Notes: generated by a model from the letters alone, not told the origin. A stretch of 64,000 bases of DNA from Pseudomonas sp. ANT_H4 (GCF_008369295.1 NZ_VOBG01000022.1:27016-91015), one strand, 5' to 3'. Positions 1 to 8,856 are shown, counted from the first letter of the stretch. Program-made: numbers and translations.

Positions 1-167
1 ACCGGCCGATTCTCAGCACTGAATACAACGCTGAAATCAACTACGGCTTCCACGTCACCAACTGGCTGACCGTGCGTCCCAACCTGCAATACGTTGTGCA
101 TCCAGGTGGCGTGGATAAAGTCGACAACGCCTTGGTCGCCGGCCTGAAAATTCAGTCGGTGTTCTAA
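1..167 (+). CDS. oprB: Carbohydrate-selective porin OprB, C-terminal end (partial)
   Basis: The window opens inside this gene; the reading frame in phase with codon position 3 gives about 54 residues ending in a terminal phenylalanine (KIQSVF, stop at 165-167), as is usual for outer-membrane beta-barrels. The fragment (YNAEINYGFHVTNWLTVRPN...QYVVHPGG) has the alternating pattern and the final strands of the OprB family, which carries glucose and other sugars across the outer membrane. The neighbours (mutarotase, hexR, zwf) are the usual ones for oprB in Pseudomonas, where it ends the glucose ABC-transporter operon. Only the tail is visible, so the length cannot be judged. Confidence 0.85.
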   Translation, partial: RPILSTEYNAEINYGFHVTNWLTVRPNLQYVVHPGGVDKVDNALVAGLKIQSVF

Positions 168-206
168 CGCTGTTGCGATAAGCTCCTTCTCTCTGTGCGC
201 ATTTTG

Positions 207-234
207 CGGATAGCTTTGGCTATCCGTTTTTTTT
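207..234 (+). terminator. Rho-independent terminator after oprB
   Basis: Perfect 8-bp stem CGGATAGC / GCTATCCG with loop TTTG, followed by eight T. It lies 40 bp after the oprB stop and ends before the mutarotase gene. Confidence 0.85.
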
Positions 235-269
235 GGGACGCGTTGTGATGATTTTCAGGACCGTGGCAC

Positions 270-1115
270 ATGCATGAGCATCCGCTGCAACGCTTTTTCA
301 CATCCCTGCGCGAACGTCCGGTGTTTGCGTGGGAGCGCTTTCAGATGCGCGAGGTGCTGGTGATCGACCACCCGCTGTGCCAGGCGGTGTTCAGTCGCCA
401 GGGTGCACAACTGCTGCACTTTCAGCCCAAGGGCCAGAAACCCTGGCTGTGGTGTGCGGCCAAGTGGCCGCAAGTGGGCGGGATCCGTGGTGGCGTGCCG
501 GTGTGTTGGCCATGGTATGGCCGTCACCCCAGCGAAAACGCTTGGCCGTCCCATGGCTGGGCACGATTGATCGACTGGAAACTACTGGACAGCAGCACCG
601 ACGACGATGGCGTGCGCTTGCACTGGCAATTGCAGTTGTGCGATTGGCAGGTCGACCTGCATGCGCACCTTGGGGAGAGCCTGGAATTACGCTTGGGTAC
701 CGAGCATCAGGACGAACTGCCCTGCCAACTGAGCCACGCTTTGCACGCTTATTGGCGGATTGGCAACGTCGGTGAGGTAGCGCTGTCTGGGCTCGATGGC
801 GTGCAGGGTTATGATCAACTAAGTCGCCAGACGTGCCAGCAGGAAGGTGAGCTGCGGGTCGATGGCGGTTGCCAGCGGGTGTTCCAACATGACGGCGAAT
901 TGCATCTAAAGGACCATGCCTGGCAGCGGGAACTGTGCATCGATACCGGCGACAGCACCGACACGGTGGTGTGGCATCCGGGCAGTCGGCCGTTGCTGGG
1001 GGTGAGTTTTAACGAGGCGGCGGGGTTTGTCTGCGTTGAGTCGGCGATGGCCGGTACCAGCCTGGCGCCGGGGGAGAGGGCGCATTTGAGTTTGCAGGCG
1101 CGGGCGGGAGTCTAG
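270..1115 (+). CDS. D-hexose-6-phosphate mutarotase (YeaD-like aldose-1-epimerase family)
   Basis: 281 residues, the family's normal length. It is expected to interconvert the alpha and beta anomers of glucose-6-phosphate in the cytoplasm and so supply the anomer used by Zwf. Visible family features are GAQLLHFQPKGQKPWLWCA near residue 45, IRGGVPVCWPWYG near 75, SHGWAR near 95, and the late VVWHPGSRP and VCVESA segments typical of galactose-mutarotase folds. ATG 270 follows AGGAC at a workable distance. The gene lies between the oprB terminator and hexR, the usual place for this protein in Pseudomonas glucose loci. Family is secure; the exact sugar phosphate is inferred. Confidence 0.85.
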   Translation: MHEHPLQRFFTSLRERPVFAWERFQMREVLVIDHPLCQAVFSRQGAQLLHFQPKGQKPWLWCAAKWPQVGGIRGGVPVCWPWYGRHPSENAWPSHGWARLIDWKLLDSSTDDDGVRLHWQLQLCDWQVDLHAHLGESLELRLGTEHQDELPCQLSHALHAYWRIGNVGEVALSGLDGVQGYDQLSRQTCQQEGELRVDGGCQRVFQHDGELHLKDHAWQRELCIDTGDSTDTVVWHPGSRPLLGVSFNEAAGFVCVESAMAGTSLAPGERAHLSLQARAGV

Positions 1116-1143
1116 TCCAGAATCTGCAGTGTTGCTGATGCTG

Positions 1144-1167
1144 TCATCGCGGGCTTGCCCGCGATGA
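1144..1167. repeat. REP-type palindrome between convergent genes
   Basis: TCATCGCGGGC TT GCCCGCGATGA is a perfect 11-bp inverted repeat with a 2-nt loop between the mutarotase and hexR ends. The GCGGGC-TT-GCCCGC core is the common Pseudomonas REP core; related arms occur at 22358 and 40364. Confidence 0.75.
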
Positions 1168-1194
1168 GGCCAGTACTGTCGATAAAGATGTGGC

Positions 1195-2064
1195 CTAGTT
1201 GAACTCATCCCCAACCGGATACCGGCTGGCATTCAAACTCTCTTTGATCTTGCGCAAATGCGGCTGGAAATCCACGCCACGGCGCAAGGTCATGCCGGTG
1301 GCCAGCACATCCAGTACCGTCAATTGGATGATCCGCGAAGTCATCGGCATATAGATGTCGGTGTCTTCCGGCAGCGGAATGTTCAGGCTCAGGGTGCTGG
1401 CCTTCGCCAGTGGTGAGTTCTCGGCAGTCAGGCCCAGCACCGAAGCGCCGTTTTCCCGGGCAATGCGTGCCACTTCCACCAGTTCACGGGTGCGGCCGGT
1501 GTAGGAAATGATCACGAACAACTCCCCGGTGTGGGCCACCGAGGCGAGCATCCGTTGCATCAGCACATCGGCATGGGCCGTCACCGCCAGGTTGAAGCGG
1601 AAAAACTTGTGCAGGGCATCCATGGCCACGGGTGCTGAAGCACCGAGGCCGAAGAAGTGAATCTGCCGGGCCTGGATCAGCAGGTCTACAGCTTTGCTGA
1701 TCAGGTTCGGGTCCAGGGCCTGGCAGGCGCTGTCCAGGGACGCGATGGCGCTGCCAAAGATCTTCTGGGTGTAGGCCTCGGGGTTGTCATCGGGCTCCAC
1801 GGCGCGGCTGACATACGCGGCGCCACTGGCCAAACTTTGTGCCAGCTGCAATTTAAGTTCAGGGTAACCACTGACGCCGAACGATCGGCAAAAGCGGTTG
1901 ACCGTCGGTTCGCTGACCGAAGCAGCCTGGGCGAGGGCGGCGATAGAGAAGCGGGTCGCCTGCTGCGGGTTGAGCAGGATGACCTCGGCGACTTTACGTT
2001 CAGCCTTGTTCAATTCTTCGAGGCGTTTCTGGATCTGTTCCAGGAGATTTCGCACGCGGTCCAT
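1195..2064 (-). CDS. hexR: HexR, RpiR-family repressor of glucose catabolism
   Basis: 289 residues. The N-terminal RpiR-type helix-turn-helix covers about residues 1-80 (RFSIAALAQAASVSEPTVNRFCRSFGVSGYPELK), and a C-terminal SIS sugar-phosphate-binding domain spans about 125-260 (IHFFGLGASAPVA, FVIISYTGRTRELVEVARIAREN). In Pseudomonas, HexR represses zwf-pgl-eda, edd-glk and gap and is released by 2-keto-3-deoxy-6-phosphogluconate. It is divergent from zwf with an operator-like sequence between them, which fits direct control of zwf and self-control. Identification is secure from sequence and context. Confidence 0.95.
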   Translation of the reverse strand: MDRVRNLLEQIQKRLEELNKAERKVAEVILLNPQQATRFSIAALAQAASVSEPTVNRFCRSFGVSGYPELKLQLAQSLASGAAYVSRAVEPDDNPEAYTQKIFGSAIASLDSACQALDPNLISKAVDLLIQARQIHFFGLGASAPVAMDALHKFFRFNLAVTAHADVLMQRMLASVAHTGELFVIISYTGRTRELVEVARIARENGASVLGLTAENSPLAKASTLSLNIPLPEDTDIYMPMTSRIIQLTVLDVLATGMTLRRGVDFQPHLRKIKESLNASRYPVGDEFN

Positions 2065-2190
2065 TCAGTGTTTCCTTAGGGCGACGATGCAAATAAGGGT
2101 CGTCAACCAATCGACGAGCGGCCCTTTGCGGTGGCCTATCCTACTGAGGGTAGTTGAACACCACCACTTGCAATCAGTAATTCGGGAAAA

Positions 2191-2209
2191 TGTTGTGATT
2201 ATTACTACA
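2191..2209. promoter_or_regulatory. Candidate HexR operator between hexR and zwf
   Basis: TGTTGT-N7-ACTACA is an imperfect inverted repeat (one mismatch between the arms), 66 bp before zwf and 127 bp before hexR. It matches the kind of spaced TTGT/ACA repeat known for HexR. Assignment to HexR is inferred from position. Confidence 0.65.
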
Positions 2210-2274
2210 TTTTTCCTTGAGTGATGCCTTAAAAAAAGGTATTTGTAGCTTAACTTGATAAAAGAACAAACATC

Positions 2275-3741
2275 ATGCCTTCGATAACCGTAGAACCCTG
2301 CACCTTTGCCCTGTTTGGCGCCTTGGGTGATCTGGCGCTGCGCAAGTTGTTTCCTGCCCTCTATCAACTTGATGGTGCCGGGCTCTTGCACGACGATACT
2401 CGCATCCTGGCCTTGGCCCGTGAAGCCGGTTCCGAGCAACAGCACCTGGCCTACATCGAGAAAGAATTACGTAAATATGTGGGTCAGGAACTGGACGAAA
2501 GCATCGTCCAACGCTTCCTGGCACGCCTGACTTACCTGCACGTCGACTTCATGAAGGTTGACGACTACGTCGCCCTGGCCGAAAAAGCCGGTCACGAGCA
2601 GCGTCTGATTGCCTACTTCGCTACCCCAGCAGCAGTGTACGGCGCGATCTGCGAGAACCTGTCCAAGGTCGGCCTTTCGGAAAACACCCGTGTGGTGATG
2701 GAAAAACCCATCGGCTCGGACCTGGATTCGTCCCGCAAGGTTAACGACGCCGTCGCGCAGTTTTTTCCGGAAAATCGCACCTACCGTATTGACCATTATC
2801 TGGGTAAAGAGACAGTCCAAAACCTCATTGCCCTGCGCTTTGCCAACAGCCTGTTCGAAACCCAGTGGAACCAGAACTACATCTCCCACGTGGAGATCAC
2901 CGTGGCCGAGAAGGTCGGTATCGAAGGTCGCTGGGGTTATTTCGACAAGGCCGGGCAACTGCGAGACATGATCCAGAACCACCTGTTGCAACTGCTCTGC
3001 CTGATTGCCATGGACCCGCCGGCCGACCTGTCCGCCGACAGCATCCGTGACGAGAAAGTCAAAGTGCTCAAGGCTCTGGCGCCTATCAGCCCAGAGGGTC
3101 TGACCACCCAGGTGGTGCGTGGCCAGTACATCGCCGGCTACAGCGCCGGCAAGCCGGTGCCGGGTTATCTGGAAGAAGAGAACTCCAACACCCAGAGCGA
3201 CACCGAAACCTTCGTCGCTCTGCGTGCCGATATTCGTAACTGGCGTTGGGCCGGGGTGCCGTTCTACTTGCGTACCGGCAAGCGCATGCCGCAGAAGCTG
3301 TCGCAGATCGTTATCCACTTCAAGGAACCGTCCCACTACATCTTCGCCCCCGAGCAGCGCCTGCAGATCAGCAACAAGTTGATCATCCGCCTGCAACCGG
3401 ACGAAGGGATTTCCTTACGCGTGATGACTAAAGAGCAGGGCCTGGACAAGGGCATGCAACTGCGCAGCGGGCCGCTGCAACTGAATTTTTCCGACACCTA
3501 TCGTAGCGCGCGGATTCCCGATGCCTACGAGCGGTTGTTGCTGGAAGTGATGCGCGGCAATCAGAACCTGTTTGTCCGTAAAGATGAAATCGAAGCTGCG
3601 TGGAAGTGGTGTGACCAGTTGATCGCCGGCTGGAAAAAGTCCGGTGACGCGCCCAAGCCGTATGCGGCGGGTTCCTGGGGGCCGATGAGCTCCATTGCAC
3701 TGATTACGCGGGATGGGAGGTCGTGGTATGGCGATATCTGA
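2275..3741 (+). CDS. zwf: Glucose-6-phosphate 1-dehydrogenase
   Basis: 488 residues, normal for the family. Oxidises glucose-6-phosphate to 6-phosphoglucono-delta-lactone with NAD(P)+, the entry to the Entner-Doudoroff and pentose-phosphate routes. The nucleotide-binding motif GALGDLALRK is at residues 15-24 and the substrate-binding signature RIDHYLGKE starts at Arg171. The C-terminal half (FYLRTGKRMPQK, VIHFKEP) is also typical. The gene is first in an operon with pgl (14-bp overlap) and eda. ATG 2275 has only a weak ribosome-binding site, but no better start fits the conserved N-terminus. Confidence 0.97.
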   Translation: MPSITVEPCTFALFGALGDLALRKLFPALYQLDGAGLLHDDTRILALAREAGSEQQHLAYIEKELRKYVGQELDESIVQRFLARLTYLHVDFMKVDDYVALAEKAGHEQRLIAYFATPAAVYGAICENLSKVGLSENTRVVMEKPIGSDLDSSRKVNDAVAQFFPENRTYRIDHYLGKETVQNLIALRFANSLFETQWNQNYISHVEITVAEKVGIEGRWGYFDKAGQLRDMIQNHLLQLLCLIAMDPPADLSADSIRDEKVKVLKALAPISPEGLTTQVVRGQYIAGYSAGKPVPGYLEEENSNTQSDTETFVALRADIRNWRWAGVPFYLRTGKRMPQKLSQIVIHFKEPSHYIFAPEQRLQISNKLIIRLQPDEGISLRVMTKEQGLDKGMQLRSGPLQLNFSDTYRSARIPDAYERLLLEVMRGNQNLFVRKDEIEAAWKWCDQLIAGWKKSGDAPKPYAAGSWGPMSSIALITRDGRSWYGDI

Positions 3742-4441
3742 ATTGAAACTGCCTCAGGGCGTTAGCGCCCATGAGTACCGCAGCCCGGTGCTGCTTGCCG
3801 AGGGCTTGGCCAATGACGTGGCCGAGCAACTGCGCGCGGCCATCAGTGCCCGTGGCGAGGCGACCCTGGTGGTTTCCGGTGGCCGCAGCCCGGTGGCGTT
3901 TTTCCAGAACCTGGCCAAGCAAGGCCTCGACTGGTCCAAGGTGGTTATTACCCTGGCCGACGAGCGCTGGGTGCCGGTGGAACACGCCGACAGCAACGCC
4001 GGCCTGTTGAAGACGTATTTGCTGCAAGGCCCGGCGGCCCAGGCCAAGTTTCTGAGCCTGTACAGTGTCGCGGCTAACCTGGAGGCCGCCGCCGAGCAGG
4101 CTGATCGCCAGTTGGCAGAGCTGCCTGGGATTGATGTGCTGGTGTTGGGCATGGGCGATGACGGTCACACCGCGTCGCTGTTCCCCAACAGCCCGAACCT
4201 GACCGAAGCATTGAAAGTGGACGGCACGCGCCGTTGCTGGCCGATGCTGGCGCCTACCGTGCCTCACCAACGCCTGACCATGAGTCGCGCATTGCTGGCC
4301 ACCGCCAAGTACACCGTGTTGTCGATTTCCGGCAATTCGAAATTGACCACCCTGAGCGAAGCGCTGGCCAGTGACGATGTCGCTGCCATGCCGGTTCGCG
4401 CGTTTTTGCAACCTACTTTAGAGATTTACTGGTGCCCATAA
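3728..4441 (+). CDS. pgl: 6-phosphogluconolactonase
   Basis: 237 residues. Hydrolyses 6-phosphogluconolactone, the Zwf product, to 6-phosphogluconate. The family pattern is clear: VVSGGRSPVAFF near residue 55, TLADERWVP near 75, and LVLGMGDDGHTASLFPNSP near 135, which holds the catalytic His/Asp region. I chose ATG 3728 because GGGAGG ends 8 bases upstream and the protein then starts at the usual place (MAISELKLP). It overlaps the zwf end by 14 bp, which suggests translational coupling. An ATG at 3713 would add five residues without better support. Confidence 0.95.
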   Translation: MAISELKLPQGVSAHEYRSPVLLAEGLANDVAEQLRAAISARGEATLVVSGGRSPVAFFQNLAKQGLDWSKVVITLADERWVPVEHADSNAGLLKTYLLQGPAAQAKFLSLYSVAANLEAAAEQADRQLAELPGIDVLVLGMGDDGHTASLFPNSPNLTEALKVDGTRRCWPMLAPTVPHQRLTMSRALLATAKYTVLSISGNSKLTTLSEALASDDVAAMPVRAFLQPTLEIYWCP

Positions 4442-4458
4442 GCCAAGGATCAGCCGCG

Positions 4459-5124
4459 ATGAAAAGCCCTCAACCCACCGTTTCCATGGCGGACAAAGTT
4501 GCCCTGATCGACAGCCTCTGCGCCAAGGCGCGGATCTTGCCGGTGATCACCATTGCCCGCGAACAGGACATCCTGCCGTTGGCCGATGCCCTGGCGGCTG
4601 GGGGCTTGACCGCATTGGAAGTGACCCTGCGTTCGCAGTTTGGCCTCAAGGCCATCCAGGTGCTGCGCGAGCAGCGCCCGGAGCTAATGACCGGCGCCGG
4701 CACTGTGCTGGATCGCTCCATGCTGGCGGCGGCTGAAGCTGCCGGTTCGCAGTTTATCGTCACCCCCGGCATTACCCGTGACCTTCTGGAGGCTTCAGTC
4801 GACAGCCCGATTCCGCTGTTGCCAGGCATCAGTAACGCCTCCGGCATCATGGAAGGCTACGGCCTGGGTTATCGCCGCTTCAAGCTGTTCCCGGCGGAAG
4901 TGAGCGGTGGCGTCGCCGCCATCAAGGCCCTTGGCGGTCCGTTCGGCGAAGTGAAATTCTGCCCGACTGGCGGCGTAGGCCCGGCCAATATCAAGAGCTA
5001 CATGGCGTTGAAAAACGTGATGTGCGTGGGCGGTAGCTGGATGCTTGACCCCGAGTGGATCAAGAACGGCGACTGGGCCCGCATTCAGGAATGCACCGCC
5101 GAGGCCTTGGCGCTGCTGGACTGA
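4459..5124 (+). CDS. eda: 2-keto-3-deoxy-6-phosphogluconate (KDPG) aldolase
   Basis: 221 residues. Splits KDPG to pyruvate and glyceraldehyde-3-phosphate, the last step of the Entner-Doudoroff pathway. Motifs seen: GGLTALEVTLRS near 45, LMTGAGTVLD near 75, PGISNASGIMEGYGLG near 120, the Schiff-base lysine in RRFKLFPAE near 135, and FCPTGGVGPANI near 165. The start MKSPQP at 4459 follows AAGGA and lies 17 bp after the pgl stop. Last gene of the operon, closed by a strong terminator at 5167. Confidence 0.96.
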   Translation: MKSPQPTVSMADKVALIDSLCAKARILPVITIAREQDILPLADALAAGGLTALEVTLRSQFGLKAIQVLREQRPELMTGAGTVLDRSMLAAAEAAGSQFIVTPGITRDLLEASVDSPIPLLPGISNASGIMEGYGLGYRRFKLFPAEVSGGVAAIKALGGPFGEVKFCPTGGVGPANIKSYMALKNVMCVGGSWMLDPEWIKNGDWARIQECTAEALALLD

Positions 5125-5166
5125 TTGGATCTACCGAATCGTTGTTGCTGTGTTCTACGGTTTTTT

Positions 5167-5199
5167 GCGGTGCCCTTGGTCGGTGCACCGCTTTTTTTT
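5167..5199 (+). terminator. Terminator of the zwf-pgl-eda operon
   Basis: GCGGTGC / GCACCGC stem with an 11-nt loop followed by eight T, 43 bp after the eda stop. Confidence 0.85.
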
Positions 5200-5211
5200 G
5201 TCTGGTGAAAA

Positions 5212-6401
5212 TCACGAGCAACGGCTCAACTCGGTAATCGCCTTAACCAGAACACCGATGTCCGTTGCTGAAGTCACAAACCCCGGCGTCACCCGAATAC
5301 AACTGCCAAATGCCGCCCCGGTGCGGGTTGTGGTGAACAGGTTGTACTCATTCAAGAGCCGATCCACCATCCCCTGCTGATCCACCTGCCCGGTGAACTT
5401 GAACGCCGTGATGCCGCAATACAGCCGTGGATCATCCGGCGTCAGCACCTCAACCCCCGGCAATGGCCGCACCTCACGCACCCACAAATCCCGCAGGTAG
5501 TTGAGGCGGGCACCTTGGCCTTGGCGCCACCCAATGCTCGATGCTCTTCGAATACCAGTGGCAAGGTCATCAGCGCTGGAATATTCGGCGTGCTGTAGGG
5601 CGTGCGGGCGCGTACATCGGTGGTCGGGTAGTGAAACTCGCCCATGTCTGGATCAATGTCCGCCAACCGCCGCGGGTCGATATAGATAAAACCCAGGGTC
5701 AACGGCGCGCCGATCCATTTGTGCAGGTTGAAGCCTGCAAAGGCGATGCCCAGCTGTGCCAGGTTGAATTCGATCTGGCCCAGGGCGTGGGCGCCGTCGA
5801 GGATGACATCAACGCCGTGTTCCCTGGCTGCTGTGGCAATCGCTTCGACCGGCATCACCAGCCCGGTGCGGTGGGTGACATAGGTCAGGGCCAGCAATTT
5901 TAGGCGTGGGTAACGTGCAAAGGCATCGCGGTAGGTCTGCACCAGGCTATCGACGCTGGCCGGATGCGCATGGGCAATCTCGACCACTTCCACCCCACGA
6001 TGGCGCGCCAGCCAGCGCATGGCGCCTTTGACGGTGTCGTATTCCAGGTCGCTGATCAGCACCTGGTCGCCCGGCTGCAAGCGGTTGTAATTACGGATCA
6101 GCGATTGCAACGCATCGGAGGCGCAACGGGTGAGGGCGATGGCTTCGGGATCGGCGTCCAACAAGTGCGCCAACTGGTCACGAACCTCGACGTTTTCGCC
6201 CTGCTCGTAATGTTGGCGCACATAGATCGAATTGCTGCGATTGATGAAGGCAACATTGTTCTGATACTGGTCAAGTACCGCACTGCTCATGCGCCCGAAG
6301 TAACCGTTTTCCAGGTTGATGGGGCCGGGCTCCAGGTCATAGCGCTGAGCGATGGCCTGCCAGTGAAGTTCGTCGCGGGTGCTGTCTGCGTTCCGTTGCA
6401 T
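5212..6401 (-). pseudogene. Class V aminotransferase family PLP enzyme, frameshifted
   Basis: Two overlapping frames make up one protein of about 395 residues. The first (6401 down to about 5515) has the fold-type-I PLP pattern: LTRCASDALQSLIRNY, a VDVILDGAHALGQ aspartate motif, and the PLP lysine in GFNLHKWIGAP. Near 5505-5520 the frame is lost; homology resumes in the -1 frame as ARLNYLRDLWVREVRPLPGVEVLTPDDPRLY and runs to 5212. One base is missing compared with an intact gene. It resembles isopenicillin-N-epimerase-like or cysteine-desulfurase-like enzymes; the substrate is unknown. The rest is well conserved, so the shift is either recent or a sequencing error. Confidence 0.8.
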
Positions 6402-6413
6402 GGTCGGGCTCCT

Positions 6414-6650
6414 TTAATGACGAGGGGCGGGCTTGCCGTGTTTGGCGCGTAGCGGCTCCAGCAATTCGGACAGGCCGTTGTGGTCGATTTCCTGCATCAG
6501 CGCCAGCAAACCTCCGAGCTCGCCGTGAGGGAAACCTTCACGGGCGAACCAGTTCAGGTATTGGCCAGGCAAGTCGGCGATGATTCGGCCCTTGTACTTG
6601 CCGAAGGGCATTTGGCGGGTAATCAGCAGTTCGAGTTTTTCAGGATTCAT
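6414..6650 (-). CDS. DUF3820 family small protein
   Basis: 78 residues with the DUF3820 signature MPFGKYKGRIIADLPGQYLNWF near residues 14-35. The family has been described as a quorum-sensing-regulated virulence factor in P. aeruginosa, but no biochemical role is established. It ends 13 bp before the frameshifted aminotransferase begins on the same strand, so the two may be co-transcribed. Family assignment is good; function unknown. Confidence 0.8.
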   Translation of the reverse strand: MNPEKLELLITRQMPFGKYKGRIIADLPGQYLNWFAREGFPHGELGGLLALMQEIDHNGLSELLEPLRAKHGKPAPRH

Positions 6651-6853
6651 GGGGCTTCAGGCAATCAGGTCGATACCTTGGAAAATACAGGCATTCTGCA
6701 TGAAGGCCAAATGACAGATCATGCAAATAAAGCGGATACAGTTTTTTGATAATCTGTAAATATATGAAAAGTAAAGATTATTTAGTTTTTAAAAGCTGGC
6801 ACGGGCACTGCAGTCACTAAGGCAAGCGTCTTAACCCGGGAAGGAATTGAAAA

Positions 6854-7321
6854 ATGACTGACATCAACAAAGAATCGATCTCCGTTCTCAATGACCTGAT
6901 CGAAACCAGCAAAGACGGCCAGGAAGGCTTCAAGACCTGCGCCGAAGACATCAAGCATCCAGAACTCAAAGCGCTGTTTCAAAAGCGCTCTGCCGATTGC
7001 GCCACCGCTGCTACTGAATTGCAGAGCGCCGTGCGTGCCTTGGGTGGTGATCCGCAAGACTCCGGTAGCGTCAGCGGCGCCTTGCATCGCGGCTGGGTCG
7101 ACGTGAAGTCTCTGGTGACCGGCAAGGATGAAGAGGCCGTGTTGAACGAAGCCGAGCGCGGTGAAGACCATGCACTGAAGGCCTATAAAGAGGCCATCGA
7201 GAAAATCAACAAACATAACTTGCTGGGCATTCGTGATCTGGTTGAACGGCAGTTCCATGGCGTGCAACGCAATCACGATCAGGTAAAAGTCCTGCGTAAC
7301 CAGGCGCGCGCTCAGTCTTGA
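6854..7321 (+). CDS. DUF2383 / PA2169-type four-helix-bundle protein
   Basis: 155 residues, almost wholly helical and charged. It has the features of the ferritin-like DUF2383 family: an N-terminal TDINKESISVLNDLIETSKDGQEGFKTCAEDI and a later VLNEAERGEDHALKAYKEAIE. In Pseudomonas such proteins are induced under stress or low oxygen, but their activity is not defined. AAGGAATTGAAAA precedes ATG 6854. The gene stands alone and ends in a clear terminator. Confidence 0.8.
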   Translation: MTDINKESISVLNDLIETSKDGQEGFKTCAEDIKHPELKALFQKRSADCATAATELQSAVRALGGDPQDSGSVSGALHRGWVDVKSLVTGKDEEAVLNEAERGEDHALKAYKEAIEKINKHNLLGIRDLVERQFHGVQRNHDQVKVLRNQARAQS

Positions 7322-7337
7322 GTCGTGTTTGAGTGAT

Positions 7338-7365
7338 AAAAAAACCCCGCAAATGCGGGGTTTTT
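7338..7365. terminator. Bidirectional terminator
   Basis: ACCCCGC-AAAT-GCGGGGT hairpin with an A run before and T run after, between convergent genes. It can serve both the DUF2383 gene and phaJ4. Confidence 0.88.
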
Positions 7366-7381
7366 CATGGGTGGGCGATAA

Positions 7382-7852
7382 TCAGCCGATGCTGATTGCC
7401 GGCAACTGAGTCAATGTCACCGTCTGCTGCTTGCGCGGCGCGAGAATCTCCGCTTCGCCATCCACTACCAACTCATCCCTTTGGTTAAACACTTGGGTTG
7501 CAATGCGCACCCGGAACTTGGGCAGCTTTTCGAGAATTTCCAGACGCACGGTCAGGGTATCGCCGATTTTCACCGGCTTCTGGAAGGTCATTTGCTGCCC
7601 GATATAGATAGTGCCGGGACCAGGCAACTCACATGCCACCGCCGCGCTGATCAGAGCACCGCTGAACATGCCGTGGGCGATACGCTCCTTGAATATGGTT
7701 GCCTTGGCAAATTCGGCGTCCAGGTGCACCGGGTTGTGGTCGCCAGACATCGCCGCGAACAGCTGGATATCGCGCTCTTCAACGGTTTTGCTGTAGCTGG
7801 CGGTCTGGCCGACTTCGAGAGCTTCGTACGGAGTGTTGGTAACCTGGGTCAT
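7382..7852 (-). CDS. phaJ4: (R)-specific enoyl-CoA hydratase, MaoC family (PhaJ4-like)
   Basis: 156 residues. Expected to hydrate trans-2-enoyl-CoA to (R)-3-hydroxyacyl-CoA, linking beta-oxidation to polyhydroxyalkanoate synthesis. The hydratase-2 motif is visible: D at FAAMSGDHNPVHLDAEFA (about 33-50) and H in ERIAHGMFSGALIS. The neighbours match P. putida and P. aeruginosa, where this gene sits next to an alpha/beta hydrolase and fadD2-fadD1, which supports the PhaJ4 name over the other PhaJ types. A terminator lies directly downstream. Confidence 0.88.
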   Translation of the reverse strand: MTQVTNTPYEALEVGQTASYSKTVEERDIQLFAAMSGDHNPVHLDAEFAKATIFKERIAHGMFSGALISAAVACELPGPGTIYIGQQMTFQKPVKIGDTLTVRLEILEKLPKFRVRIATQVFNQRDELVVDGEAEILAPRKQQTVTLTQLPAISIG

Positions 7853-7911
7853 CTATTGGTGCATCCTGTGGCTAATCAGTAATCTTAATGCGTTGATTTT
7901 AAACGAAATAG

Positions 7912-8856
7912 TTATTCGCATCGCGCAGGCCGACGATGGTTCACGGCCTGGGTCAGCCACACCAGAACATCGGCTGTGACTGCGTCACGGTTGGTTTCGT
8001 TGAATAATTCGTGGCGCGCCTGCGGGTAAATATTCAGCTGCAGGTTCTGGCAGCCGGCTTCACGCAGGGCGTGGGCCAGGTTCTTGAGACGCTTGCCTTC
8101 ACTGACTGGATCACATTCACCGCCCATCACCAAGATCGGCAGGCCCGGATCGATTTGAGCGAGATTGGACGCTTTGCTGATTTGCTGCAAGCCGCCCAGC
8201 AGGTCGATCCATAGCTGGTTGGTGCATCGGAAGCCGCAAAGCGGGTCGTTGACGTACTTGTCGACTTCGTCCGGGGCGCGGCTGAGCCAGTCGAACGCGG
8301 TGCGATTGGGCTTGAAAGCCTTGTTGAAAGAGCCGAACGACAGAAACTCGATCAGTGCGCTACGGCCCCTCAGGCCTTGGCGCAGGCGTTCGGCGCGGGC
8401 GATCACACGCGCGGCGCGGTATAGCGACACTGGCTGGAAATTCGAGCCACTGAGAATCGCTCCATGCAGGCTGGCGCTGTGGTGCAAAAGATAGGCTTGG
8501 GCGATATAGCTGCCCATGCTGTGGCCCAGCAGAATGATTGGCACCCCAGGCGCTTGCTGGCCGATGTGCTGGTTGAGGCTGGCCAGGTCGCCCACCACTT
8601 TGTTCCAGCCATCCTTCTCGGCAAACAGCCCGAGGGTGCCTTCGTCGGCGGTCCGGCCATGACCACGCTGGTCGGGGGCGTACAGCCCATAACCGGCGTC
8701 ACACAGTTCCTGGGCCAGGCGGGTGTAGCGACCACCGTGCTCGGCCATGCCGTGGGCCAACATGATCAACGCCTTGGGCGGCCCGTCCGGGAGCCACTGG
8801 TTGACGTACAGGCGGCTGCGGTCATTCGCGGTCAGCCAGAAAGTGGTGTGGTTCAT
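7912..8856 (-). CDS. Alpha/beta hydrolase (monoacylglycerol lipase / lysophospholipase type)
   Basis: 314 residues from ATG 8856, which follows AAGGAAGCGCC; an upstream in-frame start at 8937 lacks family similarity. Motifs: the oxyanion region LAHGMAEHGGRY near 38, LYAPDQRGHGRT near 70, and the nucleophile GHSMGS near 118. The acid in VMGGECDPVSEG and the histidine in YPQARHELFNE complete the Ser-Asp-His triad. The serine-aquaporin-like 'Hydrolase_4' pattern fits monoglyceride lipase. It sits between phaJ4 and the divergent fadD pair, so a role in freeing fatty acids for activation is likely but inferred. Confidence 0.85.
   Translation of the reverse strand: MNHTTFWLTANDRSRLYVNQWLPDGPPKALIMLAHGMAEHGGRYTRLAQELCDAGYGLYAPDQRGHGRTADEGTLGLFAEKDGWNKVVGDLASLNQHIGQQAPGVPIILLGHSMGSYIAQAYLLHHSASLHGAILSGSNFQPVSLYRAARVIARAERLRQGLRGRSALIEFLSFGSFNKAFKPNRTAFDWLSRAPDEVDKYVNDPLCGFRCTNQLWIDLLGGLQQISKASNLAQIDPGLPILVMGGECDPVSEGKRLKNLAHALREAGCQNLQLNIYPQARHELFNETNRDAVTADVLVWLTQAVNHRRPARCE

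Noticed and set aside
2467..3396. Long open frame opposite zwf (309 codons)
   Set aside because: Composition follows the antisense of a highly conserved gene; no ribosome-binding site or family features.
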